27,572 nt of DNA from Microbacterium sp. (GTDB taxonomy: Bacteria; Actinomycetota; Actinomycetes; Actinomycetales; Microbacteriaceae). The position numbers and the translations under genes are program-made. The DNA is taken from assembly GCF_003248605.1 (NCBI RefSeq), contig NZ_QFPF01000022.1, forward strand, positions 1 through 27,572, written 5' to 3'. Positions 15,473 to 23,040 of this stretch are shown here, one piece after another. Numbering within the stretch: position 1 is the first letter of the stretch; each line of letters begins with the position of its first letter. A model generated the notes under the pieces. The model did not search any database. It saw nothing but the letters and a program-made list of their open reading frames with translations, and was not told where the DNA came from.

Positions 15473-16183
15473 ATGTCCACCGAACGCGTCGTCCTCGTCA
15501 CCGGCGGAAACCGCGGCATCGGCCGCGCGATCGCCGAGCGCTTCGTCCGGGAGGGCTACCGCGTCGCGGTCACCGCGCGCTCGGGAGAGGGACCGGAGGG
15601 CACGCTGACGGTGCGCGCCGACGTCACCGACTCCGCTTCGCTCGACGCCGCCTTCGGCGAGGTCGAGTCGGCGCTCGGCCCCGTGGAGATCCTCGTCGCG
15701 AACGCCGGGATCACGAAGGACACCCTGCTGCTGCGCATGAGCGAGGACGACTTCGACTCGGTGATCGCGACCAATCTGGGCGGCACGTTCCGCGCCGTCA
15801 AGCGTGCCTCCAAGGGGATGCTGCGTGCCCGATGGGGTCGCGTCATCCTCATCTCGAGTGTCGTCGGGCTCTACGGTTCGGCCGGGCAGATCAACTACGC
15901 CGCCTCCAAGAGTGCGCTCGTCGGGTTCGCGCGCTCGCTCACCCGCGAGCTGGGAGGGCGGGGCATCACCGCCAACGTCGTCGCTCCCGGGTTCATCGAG
16001 ACCGACATGACGGCGGAACTGCCGGCGGACACGCAGGCGGAGTACAAGCGCAGCATCCCCGCCGGGCGGTTCGCGACCCCGGACGAGGTGGCGGGCGTGG
16101 TCACGTGGCTCGCCTCGGACGACTCCGCGTACATCTCGGGCGCCGTCATCCCCGTCGACGGCGGGCTCGGGATGGGCCACTGA
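15473..16183 (+). CDS. fabG: 3-oxoacyl-ACP reductase (FabG/MabA type)
   Basis: FabG reduces 3-oxoacyl-ACP to 3-hydroxyacyl-ACP with NADPH in fatty acid elongation. The 236-residue short-chain dehydrogenase has the cofactor motif TGGNRGIG at residues 10-17 and the NAG motif VANAGITKDTLL. Its catalytic set is Ser129, Tyr142 and Lys146 (ISSVVGLYG ... INYAASK). The C-terminal IPAGRFATPDEVAGVV and SGAVIPVDGGLGMGH are typical of the FabG1/MabA group. ATG 15473 is backed by AGGGAG 6 nt upstream; the long open frame before it is not coding. No inhA/fabI follows, unlike mycobacteria. It faces the alpha/beta hydrolase gene with only 9 nt between the stops. Confidence 0.94.
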   Translation: MSTERVVLVTGGNRGIGRAIAERFVREGYRVAVTARSGEGPEGTLTVRADVTDSASLDAAFGEVESALGPVEILVANAGITKDTLLLRMSEDDFDSVIATNLGGTFRAVKRASKGMLRARWGRVILISSVVGLYGSAGQINYAASKSALVGFARSLTRELGGRGITANVVAPGFIETDMTAELPADTQAEYKRSIPAGRFATPDEVAGVVTWLASDDSAYISGAVIPVDGGLGMGH

Positions 16184-16192
16184 GCCCCGAGC

Positions 16193-16882
16193 TCACCCCG
16201 CCAGCACCTGCACCAGCACCTCTCCGACATCGGCCGGTCGGCTGAACTGGGGCCAGTGTCCGGTGGGCAGGTCGATGATCTCGAGATCGCGGATGCGCGT
16301 GAGCTCGAGTGCCCACTCCGCGCCGTCGCGCATGTACCCCCGCATCTCTTCGGCGGAGTGGCTCGACATGATGACCGTCGCAGGGACGTCGAAGCGCCGA
16401 TCGTCGCGCAGCGAGATCGGCTGCGAGGGGACGGCGGCCGGCACGTCGCGCATGCGAGAGGCGATCGCTGCCCGGGCGTCGTCGTCGAGGCCGCGCACAT
16501 CGGCATCGTCGAACGCGTCCCAGCCGGGAAAGGGCACGACACCGTCGACGACGGGGAACTCCCACACGATCCCCCCGTCCACGGGAGGAAAGGTGTCGAG
16601 GTAGATCGCCCGCGAGACGCGGTCGGGGCGTGCGTCGACCGCGCCGTGCACGACGTTGCCGCCCCCGGAGTGGCCCACGAGCGCAACGGGACCCTCGAGC
16701 CCGTCGATCGCGCGGACGACGGCCTCGATCCATTCCGTCATGCCGATCTCCGTGGGATGCCCCGCCCCGACGCCCGGCATCGTCAGCGGATGGGCCGTGT
16801 GCCGGGCGGACTGAAGGACGGGGATCACCCCTTGCCACGACGACGCGTCGAGCCACAGTCCGGGAACCAGGATGACGTCCAT
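16193..16882 (-). CDS. Alpha/beta hydrolase
   Basis: This is a 229-residue soluble alpha/beta hydrolase. The nucleophile elbow is GHSGGG with Ser72, the oxyanion region is VPGLWLDASSW at the N-terminus, and the likely catalytic His lies in LPTGHWPQFS near the C-terminus. The acid residue is probably in the TVIMSSHSAEEM region. The overall form resembles esterase-like proteins whose substrates are not known. ATG 16882 lies 6 nt after TAGCGT, so the mRNA is probably leaderless. It converges with fabG and lies 38 nt downstream of serB on the same strand, with its own promoter. Confidence 0.88.
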   Translation of the reverse strand: MDVILVPGLWLDASSWQGVIPVLQSARHTAHPLTMPGVGAGHPTEIGMTEWIEAVVRAIDGLEGPVALVGHSGGGNVVHGAVDARPDRVSRAIYLDTFPPVDGGIVWEFPVVDGVVPFPGWDAFDDADVRGLDDDARAAIASRMRDVPAAVPSQPISLRDDRRFDVPATVIMSSHSAEEMRGYMRDGAEWALELTRIRDLEIIDLPTGHWPQFSRPADVGEVLVQVLAG

Positions 16883-16888
16883 GCCTCG

Positions 16889-16894
16889 ACGCTA
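16889..16894 (-). promoter_or_regulatory. Leaderless -10 box for alpha/beta hydrolase
   Basis: TAGCGT on the minus strand ends exactly 6 nt before ATG 16882, with no ribosome site between. Confidence 0.6.
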
Positions 16895-16920
16895 CGCCCG
16901 GGCGCGGACATCCGGAACGG

Positions 16921-17565
16921 TCAGCGCGGAAGGAGCGGGATCACCTCGCGCAGATCGACCGCGCCGATGACGAGGTCGGCCTGCGCCCGCACGGCGGGCT
17001 TGGCGTTGAACGCGAGGCCGAGCCCGGCGGTGCGCATCATATGCAGGTCGTTCGCCCCGTCTCCGATGGCGACGGTCCGCGCGGCCGGCACACCGTGCTC
17101 GTCGGCCCACGCGCGCAGCATCGTCGCCTTGACCGCGGCATCCACGATCTCGCCCTCGACGTCGCCCGAGAGCACGCCGTCGCGGACGGCGAGGCGGTTG
17201 GCCCGCCAGACGTCGATCTCGAGGGAAGGGGCGATCGAATCGAGGATCTCGTGGAAACCCCCCGAGACGACACCGACGATGCCGTCGCGGGCGTGGACCG
17301 CCGCGACGAGCTCCCGCACCCCCGGGGTGGGTTCGATGCGCGCGAGCACCCTCGGAAAGGCCGCGACGGGCACTCCCGCGAGGGCGGCGACGCGGGAGCG
17401 CAGACTCTCGGCGAAGTCGACCTCGCCGCGCATCGCGGCCTCGGTCGCGGCGGCGACCTCGGCGCCCCTGCCTGCTTCGTCGGCGAGCAGCTCGATGACC
17501 TCGTTGCGGATCAGGGTGGAGTCGGCATCGAGCACGACGAGAAGCCGGGGGTGGGTCGAAGGCAC
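16921..17565 (-). CDS. serB: Phosphoserine phosphatase
   Basis: SerB removes the phosphate from O-phosphoserine, the last step of serine synthesis. The 214-residue protein is a HAD-superfamily phosphatase. The nucleophile motif D13-A-D-S-T comes first, then a cap region with EVIELLADEAGRG and FAESLRSRVA. Motif II follows in VVSGGFHE, then VKATMLRAW, and motif III/IV is IGDGANDLHM. It lacks the N-terminal ACT domains present in mycobacterial SerB2, so it is probably not regulated by serine through that route. The GTG start at 17565 is chosen because TAGCCT lies 6 nt before it. It follows glgC on the same strand by 40 nt but has its own promoter. Confidence 0.93.
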   Translation of the reverse strand: MPSTHPRLLVVLDADSTLIRNEVIELLADEAGRGAEVAAATEAAMRGEVDFAESLRSRVAALAGVPVAAFPRVLARIEPTPGVRELVAAVHARDGIVGVVSGGFHEILDSIAPSLEIDVWRANRLAVRDGVLSGDVEGEIVDAAVKATMLRAWADEHGVPAARTVAIGDGANDLHMMRTAGLGLAFNAKPAVRAQADLVIGAVDLREVIPLLPR

Positions 17566-17571
17566 CCCTCG

Positions 17572-17577
17572 AGGCTA
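17572..17577 (-). promoter_or_regulatory. Leaderless -10 box for serB
   Basis: TAGCCT on the minus strand lies 6 nt before GTG 17565, again without a ribosome site. Confidence 0.6.
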
Positions 17578-17586
17578 GCGAACGTG

Positions 17587-17603
17587 CGCGCGGAGACCGC
17601 GCG
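17587..17603 (-). terminator. Short GC hairpin after glgC
   Basis: A 7-bp stem, CGCGCGG with CCGCGCG around an AGA loop, begins 2 nt past the glgC stop codon and ends just before the serB promoter. There is no T-run. It is compact enough to act as a terminator separating glgC from serB. Confidence 0.5.
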
Positions 17604-17605
17604 GG

Positions 17606-18850
17606 TCAGGCCTCGACGTGGATGTTCTTGCCCACGACCGTGATCCCGGTCTCGGTCACGGTGAAGCCGCGCGCGATGTCGCGTTCGCGATCGACGCCGA
17701 CGGTCGCCCCGGGCGCCAGCTCGACGCCCTTGTCGAGGATCGCGCGATGGATGCGGGCACCCGCGCCGACCCGCACGTGGTCGAAGAGCACCGAGTCGGT
17801 GATCGTCGAACCGCCGCCCGCGAGAGTCCACGGGCCCACCACGCTGCGCTCGAGATGCGTGCCCGAGAGCACCGAGCCGAGCGAGACGATCGAGTCGATC
17901 GCGTTGCCGATGCGGCCGACCGAGTCGCGCACGAACTTCGCGGGCGGCGAGTTGACCGCCTGTGAATGGATCGGCCAGTCCATGTTGTAGAGGTTGAAGA
18001 TCGGCAGCGTGGAGATGAGGTCCATGTGCGCGTCGAAGAAGGACTCGATCGTGCCCACATCGCGCCAGTAGGAGCGGTCGCGATCCGTCGAACCGGGGAC
18101 GTCGTTGCGCTTCATGTCATACACGGCGGCCTCGCCGCGATTCACGAAGTAGGGCACGATGTCGCCGCCCATGTCGTGGTTGGAGGTCGCGACCTCGCCA
18201 TCGGCCTCGACGGCCTCGCGCAGCGCTTCGGCGTCGAAGATGTAGTTGCCCATCGATGCCAGCACCTCGTGCGGGGCGTCGGCGAGGCCGACTGCGTTCT
18301 GCGGCTTCTCGAGGAACTCGCGGATGCGCGTCGGATCGTCCGGCTCGACGTCGATGACGCCGAACTGATCGGCCATGCCGATGGGCTGGCGGATGCCGGC
18401 CACCGTGGCGCGCGCGCCGGATGCGATGTGCGCGTCGAGCATCTGCTGGAAGTCCATGCGGTAGACGTGGTCGGCGCCGATAACGACCACGATGTCGGGC
18501 TTTTCGTCGTTGATCAGATTCAGGCTCTGCAGGATCGCGTCGGCAGACCCCGAGAACCAGCGCTTGCCGAGTCTCTGCTGCGCCGGCACGGAGGCCACGT
18601 ACGCACCGAGCATGGGGGACATCCGCCACGTCTGCGAGATATGCCGATCGAGGCTGTGCGACTTGTACTGCGTGAGCACGACGAGCTGCCGCAGGCCCGA
18701 ATTGATGAGATTCGAGATCGCGAAGTCGATGAGGCGGTACTGACCGCCGAAGGGAACCGCGGGCTTCGCGCGATCTGCCGTGAGAGGCATGAGTCGCTTG
18801 CCCTCGCCCCCCGCGAGGATGATTCCGAAGACCTTCGTCCCTGTAGGCAT
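17606..18850 (-). CDS. glgC: Glucose-1-phosphate adenylyltransferase
   Basis: GlgC makes ADP-glucose from glucose 1-phosphate and ATP, the committed step towards glycogen and related alpha-glucans. The 414-residue length is normal. It has the nucleotidyltransferase motif [13 protein letters not shown], then [20 protein letters not shown] and [19 protein letters not shown] carries the catalytic Asp, and [15 protein letters not shown] follows. A left-handed beta-helix forms the C-terminal part ([18 protein letters not shown]). The start is either GTG 18856 or ATG 18850; I prefer 18850 because TAGTCT sits exactly 6 nt before it, which would leave the GTG at the extreme 5' end. It is divergent from the glycosyltransferase gene, as in Mycobacterium tuberculosis Rv1212c/Rv1213. 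Confidence 0.96.
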   Translation of the reverse strand: MPTGTKVFGIILAGGEGKRLMPLTADRAKPAVPFGGQYRLIDFAISNLINSGLRQLVVLTQYKSHSLDRHISQTWRMSPMLGAYVASVPAQQRLGKRWFSGSADAILQSLNLINDEKPDIVVVIGADHVYRMDFQQMLDAHIASGARATVAGIRQPIGMADQFGVIDVEPDDPTRIREFLEKPQNAVGLADAPHEVLASMGNYIFDAEALREAVEADGEVATSNHDMGGDIVPYFVNRGEAAVYDMKRNDVPGSTDRDRSYWRDVGTIESFFDAHMDLISTLPIFNLYNMDWPIHSQAVNSPPAKFVRDSVGRIGNAIDSIVSLGSVLSGTHLERSVVGPWTLAGGGSTITDSVLFDHVRVGAGARIHRAILDKGVELAPGATVGVDRERDIARGFTVTETGITVVGKNIHVEA

Positions 18851-18856
18851 GCCCAC

Positions 18857-18889
18857 AGACTATGCCCCCGCCGGGGCGGGGACTAGCGT
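18857..18889. promoter_or_regulatory. Divergent leaderless promoters glgC/glgM with central palindrome
   Basis: On the minus strand TAGTCT (18857-18862) precedes glgC ATG 18850 by 6 nt. On the plus strand TAGCGT (18884-18889) precedes glgM ATG 18897 by 7 nt. Only 21 bp separate the two -10 boxes, so their -35 regions must overlap each other's -10 areas. Between them lies a perfect dyad, CCCCGCC (18866-18872) and GGCGGGG (18875-18881). Confidence 0.65.
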
Positions 18890-18896
18890 TACTCGC

Positions 18897-20090
18897 ATGC
18901 GCGTCGACGTCGTCACCAAGGAATATCCGCCCGAGGTCTACGGAGGCGCCGGCGTCCACGTCGCCGAGCTCGTGAAGGCGCTCCGAGAGCGCATCGATGT
19001 GCGTGTGCACGCCTTCGGCGCACCCCGCGACGAGCCCGGCACGACCTCCTACGGCGTGCCTTCCGGTCTGTCCGCCGCCAACCCCGCCGTCCAGACGCTC
19101 GGCGTCGATCTCGAGATGGTCGGCGACGTCGCCGGCGCCGACGTCGTGCACTCCCACACCTGGTACGCGAATTTCGCCGGACACACCGCGGCGTTGCTGC
19201 ACGGCATCCCGCACATCGTCTCGGCGCACAGTCTCGAGCCGCTGCGTCCCTGGAAGTCCGAGCAGCTGGGCGGCGGGTACGCCGTGTCGAGCTGGATCGA
19301 GAAGACGGCCTACGAAGCCGCCGCGGCGGTCATCGCGGTCAGCGGGGGCATGCGCGACGACATCCTGCGCTGCTACCCGGCCCTGGACCCCGCCCGCGTG
19401 CGTGTGATCTACAACGGCATCGACACCGAGGAGTGGGCGCCCCTCGATGATCCCGCGCTCGCGGCGTCGCTGGGCGTCGATCCGGCGAGGCCCTCGATCG
19501 TCTTCGTCGGCCGCATCACGAGGCAGAAGGGCCTGCCCTACCTCTTGCGTGCCGCCGAACTGCTCCCGCCCGACGTGCAACTCGTGCTGTGCGCAGGCGC
19601 CCCCGACACGCCGGAGATCCTCGAGGAGGTCGCCGCCGCCGTCCTCGGTCTGCAACGGACGCGCCAGGGCGTCGTCTGGATCGATCGGATGCTGTCGCGC
19701 ACGGAGTTGCGCGCGGTGCTGACCGCCGCGACCACCTTCGTATGCCCCTCCGTCTATGAACCGCTCGGCATCGTGAACCTGGAGGCCATGGCGTGCGGGG
19801 CGGCGGTCGTCGGAACGGCGACGGGAGGCATCCCCGAGGTCGTCGCGGACGGCGTGACCGGCAGGCTGGTGCCGATCGAGCAGATGCAGGACGGCACGGG
19901 CACACCGATCGACGCCGATCGGTTCGTCCGCGACCTCGCCGCGGTCCTGACGGAGGTCGTCGCCGATCCCGAGCGCGCGGCCGAGTACGGCCGTGCGGGA
20001 CGCCGGCGGGCAGCCGAATCGTTCAGCTGGCGACAGATCGCCGCGCAGACCGAGGCGCTGTACGCCGAGGTCGCCGCGGCTCACGGGTAG
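18897..20090 (+). CDS. glgM: GT4 ADP-glucose glycosyltransferase (GlgM/GlgA)
   Basis: The 397-residue protein is a GT-B family 4 enzyme, shorter than and distinct from the GT5 GlgA of E. coli. It begins with the glucan-binding KEYPPEVYGGAGVHVAEL motif. It continues with VHSHTWYANFAG, VYNGID-like VIYNGIDTEEW, the donor-binding FVGRITRQKGLPYLL, and the E-x7-E motif YEPLGIVNLEAMACG. In M. tuberculosis the orthologous gene (Rv1212c), once called glgA, makes maltose 1-phosphate for the GlgE pathway. Gene order with divergent glgC is the same here, so GlgM is the better name, though simple glycogen synthase activity cannot be excluded by sequence. ATG 18897 lies 7 nt after TAGCGT. Confidence 0.88.
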   Translation: MRVDVVTKEYPPEVYGGAGVHVAELVKALRERIDVRVHAFGAPRDEPGTTSYGVPSGLSAANPAVQTLGVDLEMVGDVAGADVVHSHTWYANFAGHTAALLHGIPHIVSAHSLEPLRPWKSEQLGGGYAVSSWIEKTAYEAAAAVIAVSGGMRDDILRCYPALDPARVRVIYNGIDTEEWAPLDDPALAASLGVDPARPSIVFVGRITRQKGLPYLLRAAELLPPDVQLVLCAGAPDTPEILEEVAAAVLGLQRTRQGVVWIDRMLSRTELRAVLTAATTFVCPSVYEPLGIVNLEAMACGAAVVGTATGGIPEVVADGVTGRLVPIEQMQDGTGTPIDADRFVRDLAAVLTEVVADPERAAEYGRAGRRRAAESFSWRQIAAQTEALYAEVAAAHG

Positions 20091-20106
20091 TCGCGCAGCG
20101 AGCCGA

Positions 20107-20112
20107 TAGGCT
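20107..20112 (+). promoter_or_regulatory. Leaderless -10 box for ABC ATPase
   Basis: TAGGCT lies 7 nt before ATG 20120, in the 29-nt gap after glgM. Confidence 0.6.
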
Positions 20113-20119
20113 GGAGCAT

Positions 20120-20905
20120 ATGGGCCAGGTGCTGGAATTCCGTGATGTCGTCGTGCGCCGCGAGGGGCGCGACATCGTCGATCACCTGACCTGGGGGGTC
20201 GCCGACGACGAACGCTGGGTCATCCTCGGGCCCAACGGCGCGGGAAAGACCACGCTGCTGCAGCTGGCCGACACGCTGATCCACCCCACGGCGGGCGAGG
20301 TCCACGTCCTCGGTGAGCGGCTCGGGCGCACCGACGTCTTCGAGCTGCGTCCGCGCATCGGGTTCGCCTCCTCCGCCATGGCTCGCCGGATTCCGCGCGA
20401 GGAGAGCGTGCTCGACACCGTGCTCACCGCCGCTTTCTCGGTCACCGGGCGCTGGCGCGAGGAGTACGAGGACATCGACGAGCGGCGTGCGCTGCGCGTG
20501 CTCGCGGAATGGAAGCTCGACCACCTCGCGGACCGCACGTTCGGCACCCTGTCGGACGGCGAACAGAAGCGCGTGCAGATCGCCCGCGCGATCATGACCG
20601 ATCCCGAACTGCTGCTGCTCGACGAGCCCACCGCGAGCCTCGACCTCGGCGCCCGCGAGGAGCTGCTCGCACTGCTCGGCGGCTACGCTCAGGCGCCGAC
20701 GACGCCCGCGATGGTCATGGTGACCCATCACGTCGAAGAGATCCCCGTGGGCTTCACACATGTGCTGCTGATCCGCGACGGCGCGGTCGTCTCGGCCGGT
20801 CCTGTGTCGGAGGCGCTCACCGAGGCGTCGCTGACCGAGACGTTCGGCCTGCCCATCGGGCTGACCGAGCACGACGGCCGGTTCGCCGCCCGGGCCAGGG
20901 CGTAG
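20120..20905 (+). CDS. Stand-alone ABC ATPase (YlmA/ModF-like)
   Basis: This is a 261-residue single ABC domain without membrane segments. It has Walker [12 protein letters not shown] (residues 36-46), the modified signature [16 protein letters not shown], Walker [13 protein letters not shown] and the switch histidine in [10 protein letters not shown]. The SDGEQ form of the signature and the lack of a permease gene nearby fit the YlmA/ModF-like group, whose partners and substrates are not established. ATG 20120 is chosen from the TAGGCT box 7 nt before it. Downstream, after 20 nt, begins the promoter region of rpmE2. Confidence 0.87.
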   Translation: MGQVLEFRDVVVRREGRDIVDHLTWGVADDERWVILGPNGAGKTTLLQLADTLIHPTAGEVHVLGERLGRTDVFELRPRIGFASSAMARRIPREESVLDTVLTAAFSVTGRWREEYEDIDERRALRVLAEWKLDHLADRTFGTLSDGEQKRVQIARAIMTDPELLLLDEPTASLDLGAREELLALLGGYAQAPTTPAMVMVTHHVEEIPVGFTHVLLIRDGAVVSAGPVSEALTEASLTETFGLPIGLTEHDGRFAARARA

Positions 20906-20925
20906 GACCCGCGCCCGGCATCTGT

Positions 20926-20931
20926 TAGAAT
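20926..20931 (+). promoter_or_regulatory. Candidate -10 box for rpmE2
   Basis: TAGAAT lies 66 nt before the rpmE2 ATG and predicts a leader of roughly 59 nt. No strong -35 is seen. Confidence 0.5.
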
Positions 20932-20938
20932 TGGCCCT

Positions 20939-20954
20939 TGGTGCCTTCGCGCCA
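20939..20954 (+). promoter_or_regulatory. Leader hairpin upstream of rpmE2 (possible L31 autoregulatory element)
   Basis: TGGTGC and GCGCCA pair (one G-U) around a CTTC loop, at the very start of the predicted rpmE2 leader. Ribosomal protein L31 leader motifs are described in actinobacteria (Rfam has L31 leader families, from memory). I cannot confirm this instance matches their consensus. Confidence 0.4.
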
Positions 20955-20996
20955 CGGACTTCTCTCCCACGTAAGCAACCGCCACAAGGATTCCGC

Positions 20997-21245
20997 ATGA
21001 AGACTGACATCCACCCCGAGTACAAGGCCGTCGTGTTCCGCGACCTCGCGTCGGGCGAGACCTTTCTGACCCGTTCGACGGTCGGCAGCGATAAGAAGAT
21101 CGAGCTCGACGGCGTCGAGTACCCCGTCATCGACGTCGAGATCTCGTCGGCTTCGCACCCGTTCTACACGGGCAAGCAGCGCATCATGGACTCGGCCGGT
21201 CGCGTCGAGAAGTTCAACCAGCGCTTCAAGAACTTCGGTAAGTAA
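20997..21245 (+). CDS. rpmE2: 50S ribosomal protein L31, type B
   Basis: bL31 forms a bridge between ribosomal subunits. The 82-residue protein begins [16 protein letters not shown], continues [11 protein letters not shown], and ends with [24 protein letters not shown]. It has no cysteine, so it is the zinc-free type B (C-minus) form, which in other bacteria replaces the zinc-binding form under zinc shortage. Whether a type A copy exists elsewhere is unknown. ATG 20997 is preceded by AAGGA 6 nt upstream. A strong terminator follows the stop. Confidence 0.97.
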   Translation: MKTDIHPEYKAVVFRDLASGETFLTRSTVGSDKKIELDGVEYPVIDVEISSASHPFYTGKQRIMDSAGRVEKFNQRFKNFGK

Positions 21246-21252
21246 GCCGTTC

Positions 21253-21289
21253 GACGAAGGGCCCCGCGCGTGTCGCGGGGCCCTTCGTC
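21253..21289. terminator. Bidirectional terminator after rpmE2
   Basis: This is a perfect 16-bp stem, GACGAAGGGCCCCGCG (21253-21268) with its complement at 21274-21289, around a CGTGT loop. It lies 8 nt after the rpmE2 stop and before the stop of the convergent exonuclease gene. Confidence 0.92.
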
Positions 21290-21317
21290 ATGCCTCGCGT
21301 GCGGCGGGGCGTGCAGA

Positions 21318-22058
21318 TCACCGGATGGGCCAGGATCCGTCGAGGCTCTCGGCGGGATCGAGCCGGCCGATGCGGATGAAGTACTCCGACAGGCTCTCTG
21401 CCTGCGCACGCGCCCACGCGATCTGACGGGTGTGCAGCTCGGCTCCCGTGGCGGGCAGTCGATCGGCGAACCGAGCCGCGATCGCCTGCGCCACGCGGCC
21501 GGCGGCGATCGCATCGGCCGACGCATCGTGCGCGGCCTCGAGCAGAACCTCGTAGTGCGCCGCGACGGCGTCGAGGGTGCGCTTGCCGCGGCGATACCGG
21601 TCGAACGTCTTGTCGACGACGAGCGGGTCGATCACGGGAGCGGGGGAGAGGATCGGGGCGATGCCCAAGCGCTGTGCCTCGTACTTGAGCATCGAGAAAT
21701 CGAACGGGGCGTTGTAGGCGACGACGGGGATGCCGGCGGTGAACAGATCGCGCAGGCGGTTGACGATCTCACCGACCACCTCGCGCGCAGGGCGTCCGTG
21801 CTTCCGTGCATGCGCGGTGGTGATCCCGTGCACGGCCGTCGCCCCCTCGGGGATCTCGATGCCCGGGTCGGCCAGCCATGAGGCGTGCTCGATCACGGCG
21901 CCGCCGGGCCCGACCACGCCGACGTGCGCGCTGACGATGCGATCGACCTCGACATCCACCCCGGTGGTCTCGAGGTCGAATACACCCAGCGTCCGGCACC
22001 ACGCGGGGGGACCCGGGAGGAGGAACTCGTCTCCGAAGAGGGGCTCGGCCTGCACCAT
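21318..22058 (-). CDS. DnaQ-like 3'-5' exonuclease
   Basis: This is a 246-residue protein with a DEDDh exonuclease domain. Motif I is VFDLETTG with D28 and E30, motif II is VAYNAPFDFSML, and motif III is the H-x4-D in AHDASADAIAAG. Such proteins are similar to the DNA polymerase III epsilon subunit and oligoribonuclease-type nucleases. The C-terminal 60 residues lack a recognised domain; no BRCT or GIY-YIG domain is present. The sequence cannot tell proofreading, repair and RNA turnover apart. ATG 22058 lies 6 nt after TAGCGT, so it is likely leaderless. Confidence 0.9.
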   Translation of the reverse strand: MVQAEPLFGDEFLLPGPPAWCRTLGVFDLETTGVDVEVDRIVSAHVGVVGPGGAVIEHASWLADPGIEIPEGATAVHGITTAHARKHGRPAREVVGEIVNRLRDLFTAGIPVVAYNAPFDFSMLKYEAQRLGIAPILSPAPVIDPLVVDKTFDRYRRGKRTLDAVAAHYEVLLEAAHDASADAIAAGRVAQAIAARFADRLPATGAELHTRQIAWARAQAESLSEYFIRIGRLDPAESLDGSWPIR

Positions 22059-22064
22059 GTCCCC

Positions 22065-22070
22065 ACGCTA
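22065..22070 (-). promoter_or_regulatory. Leaderless -10 box for exonuclease gene
   Basis: TAGCGT on the minus strand lies 6 nt before ATG 22058. Confidence 0.6.
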
Positions 22071-22116
22071 TGGGCAGGCCCCGACATCCCCGGCGAGGCG
22101 CTCCGGGAGGTGAACG

Positions 22117-22122
22117 TAGACT
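22117..22122 (+). promoter_or_regulatory. Leaderless -10 box for alpha/beta hydrolase
   Basis: TAGACT lies 6 nt before GTG 22129. It faces away from the exonuclease -10 box, with 46 bp between. Confidence 0.6.
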
Positions 22123-22128
22123 CGGGGA

Positions 22129-23040
22129 GTGCCTCCCGCCGATCCCTACGCTGCCGCGCTCGCACGGATCCCGGTCGTGCGACGCGACGTCGCCGTCGGC
22201 GGCGGGATGACCGCCTACTGGGAGTACGGAGACCCCGGATCCGAGGTCACGGTCATCGCCGTGCACGGATTCCGCGGCGAGCACCACGGGCTCGAGCCGG
22301 TCGTCGCACATCTGCCGGGGGTGCGCGTGATCTCGCCGGACCTCCCGGGATTCGGCGAGAGCGCCCCTCTGCCGGACACCGTCCATGATCTCGACGCCTA
22401 CGCCCGCTGGCTCGGGCAGTTCGTCGCCGCCACCGCGCCCGGCGCGGTGATCCTCGGTCACTCCTTCGGGTCGATCGTCGTCGCCGCAGCGCTTGCGCGC
22501 GGTCTGGGTGCCCCGCGCGTCGTGCTCGTGAACCCGATCGGCGCGCCGGCCCTTGAGGGACCCCGCGGCATCCTCACGCGCCTTGCGATCTTCTACTACT
22601 GGGCGGGCGCGCAGCTGCCCCGACCCCTTGGCGAAGCGCTGCTGCGCAATCGTCTGATCGTGCGGATCATGAGCGTCTCGATGGCCAAGACCCGCGACCC
22701 CGAGCTGCGCTCCTTCATCCACGGTCAGCACGACGCATACTTCTCGCGCTTCGCGGATCGCGATGTGCTTCACGACGCGTTCGTCGCCTCGGTGTCACAC
22801 GACGTCAGCGAGTTCGCCCACGAGATCCGTCAGCCGACCCTGCTCGTGGCCGCCGAGCGCGACGACATCACCCCGATCGCGGCGCAGCGCGCGCTCGCCG
22901 GGACGTTCGTCGATGCACGGCTGGTAGAGATCGACGGGGTCGGGCACCTCATCCATTACGAAACGCCCGCGCCGGCCGCCGAGGCGATCAGGCGCTTCCT
23001 CGCGGAGCCTGACGTGCCTGCCGGCGACGATACGCGTTGA
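22129..23040 (+). CDS. Alpha/beta hydrolase
   Basis: This is a 303-residue soluble alpha/beta hydrolase. It has the oxyanion motif VHGFRGEHHG, PDLPGFGES, the nucleophile elbow GHSFGS (Ser112), the acid region LLVAAERDDITP and the catalytic histidine in GVGHLIHYE. A variable cap lies between about residues 140 and 230. The class covers esterases, C-C hydrolases and lactonases, and I cannot assign a substrate. The GTG at 22129 is supported by the TAGACT box 6 nt upstream. The last 53 bases overlap the end of the convergent CGNR gene. Confidence 0.9.
   Translation: MPPADPYAAALARIPVVRRDVAVGGGMTAYWEYGDPGSEVTVIAVHGFRGEHHGLEPVVAHLPGVRVISPDLPGFGESAPLPDTVHDLDAYARWLGQFVAATAPGAVILGHSFGSIVVAAALARGLGAPRVVLVNPIGAPALEGPRGILTRLAIFYYWAGAQLPRPLGEALLRNRLIVRIMSVSMAKTRDPELRSFIHGQHDAYFSRFADRDVLHDAFVASVSHDVSEFAHEIRQPTLLVAAERDDITPIAAQRALAGTFVDARLVEIDGVGHLIHYETPAPAAEAIRRFLAEPDVPAGDDTR

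Noticed and set aside
18117..20084. A 655-codon minus-strand frame across glgC and the antisense of glgM
   Set aside because: It is out of frame with glgC and antisense to glgM; the composition is that of a shadow frame.
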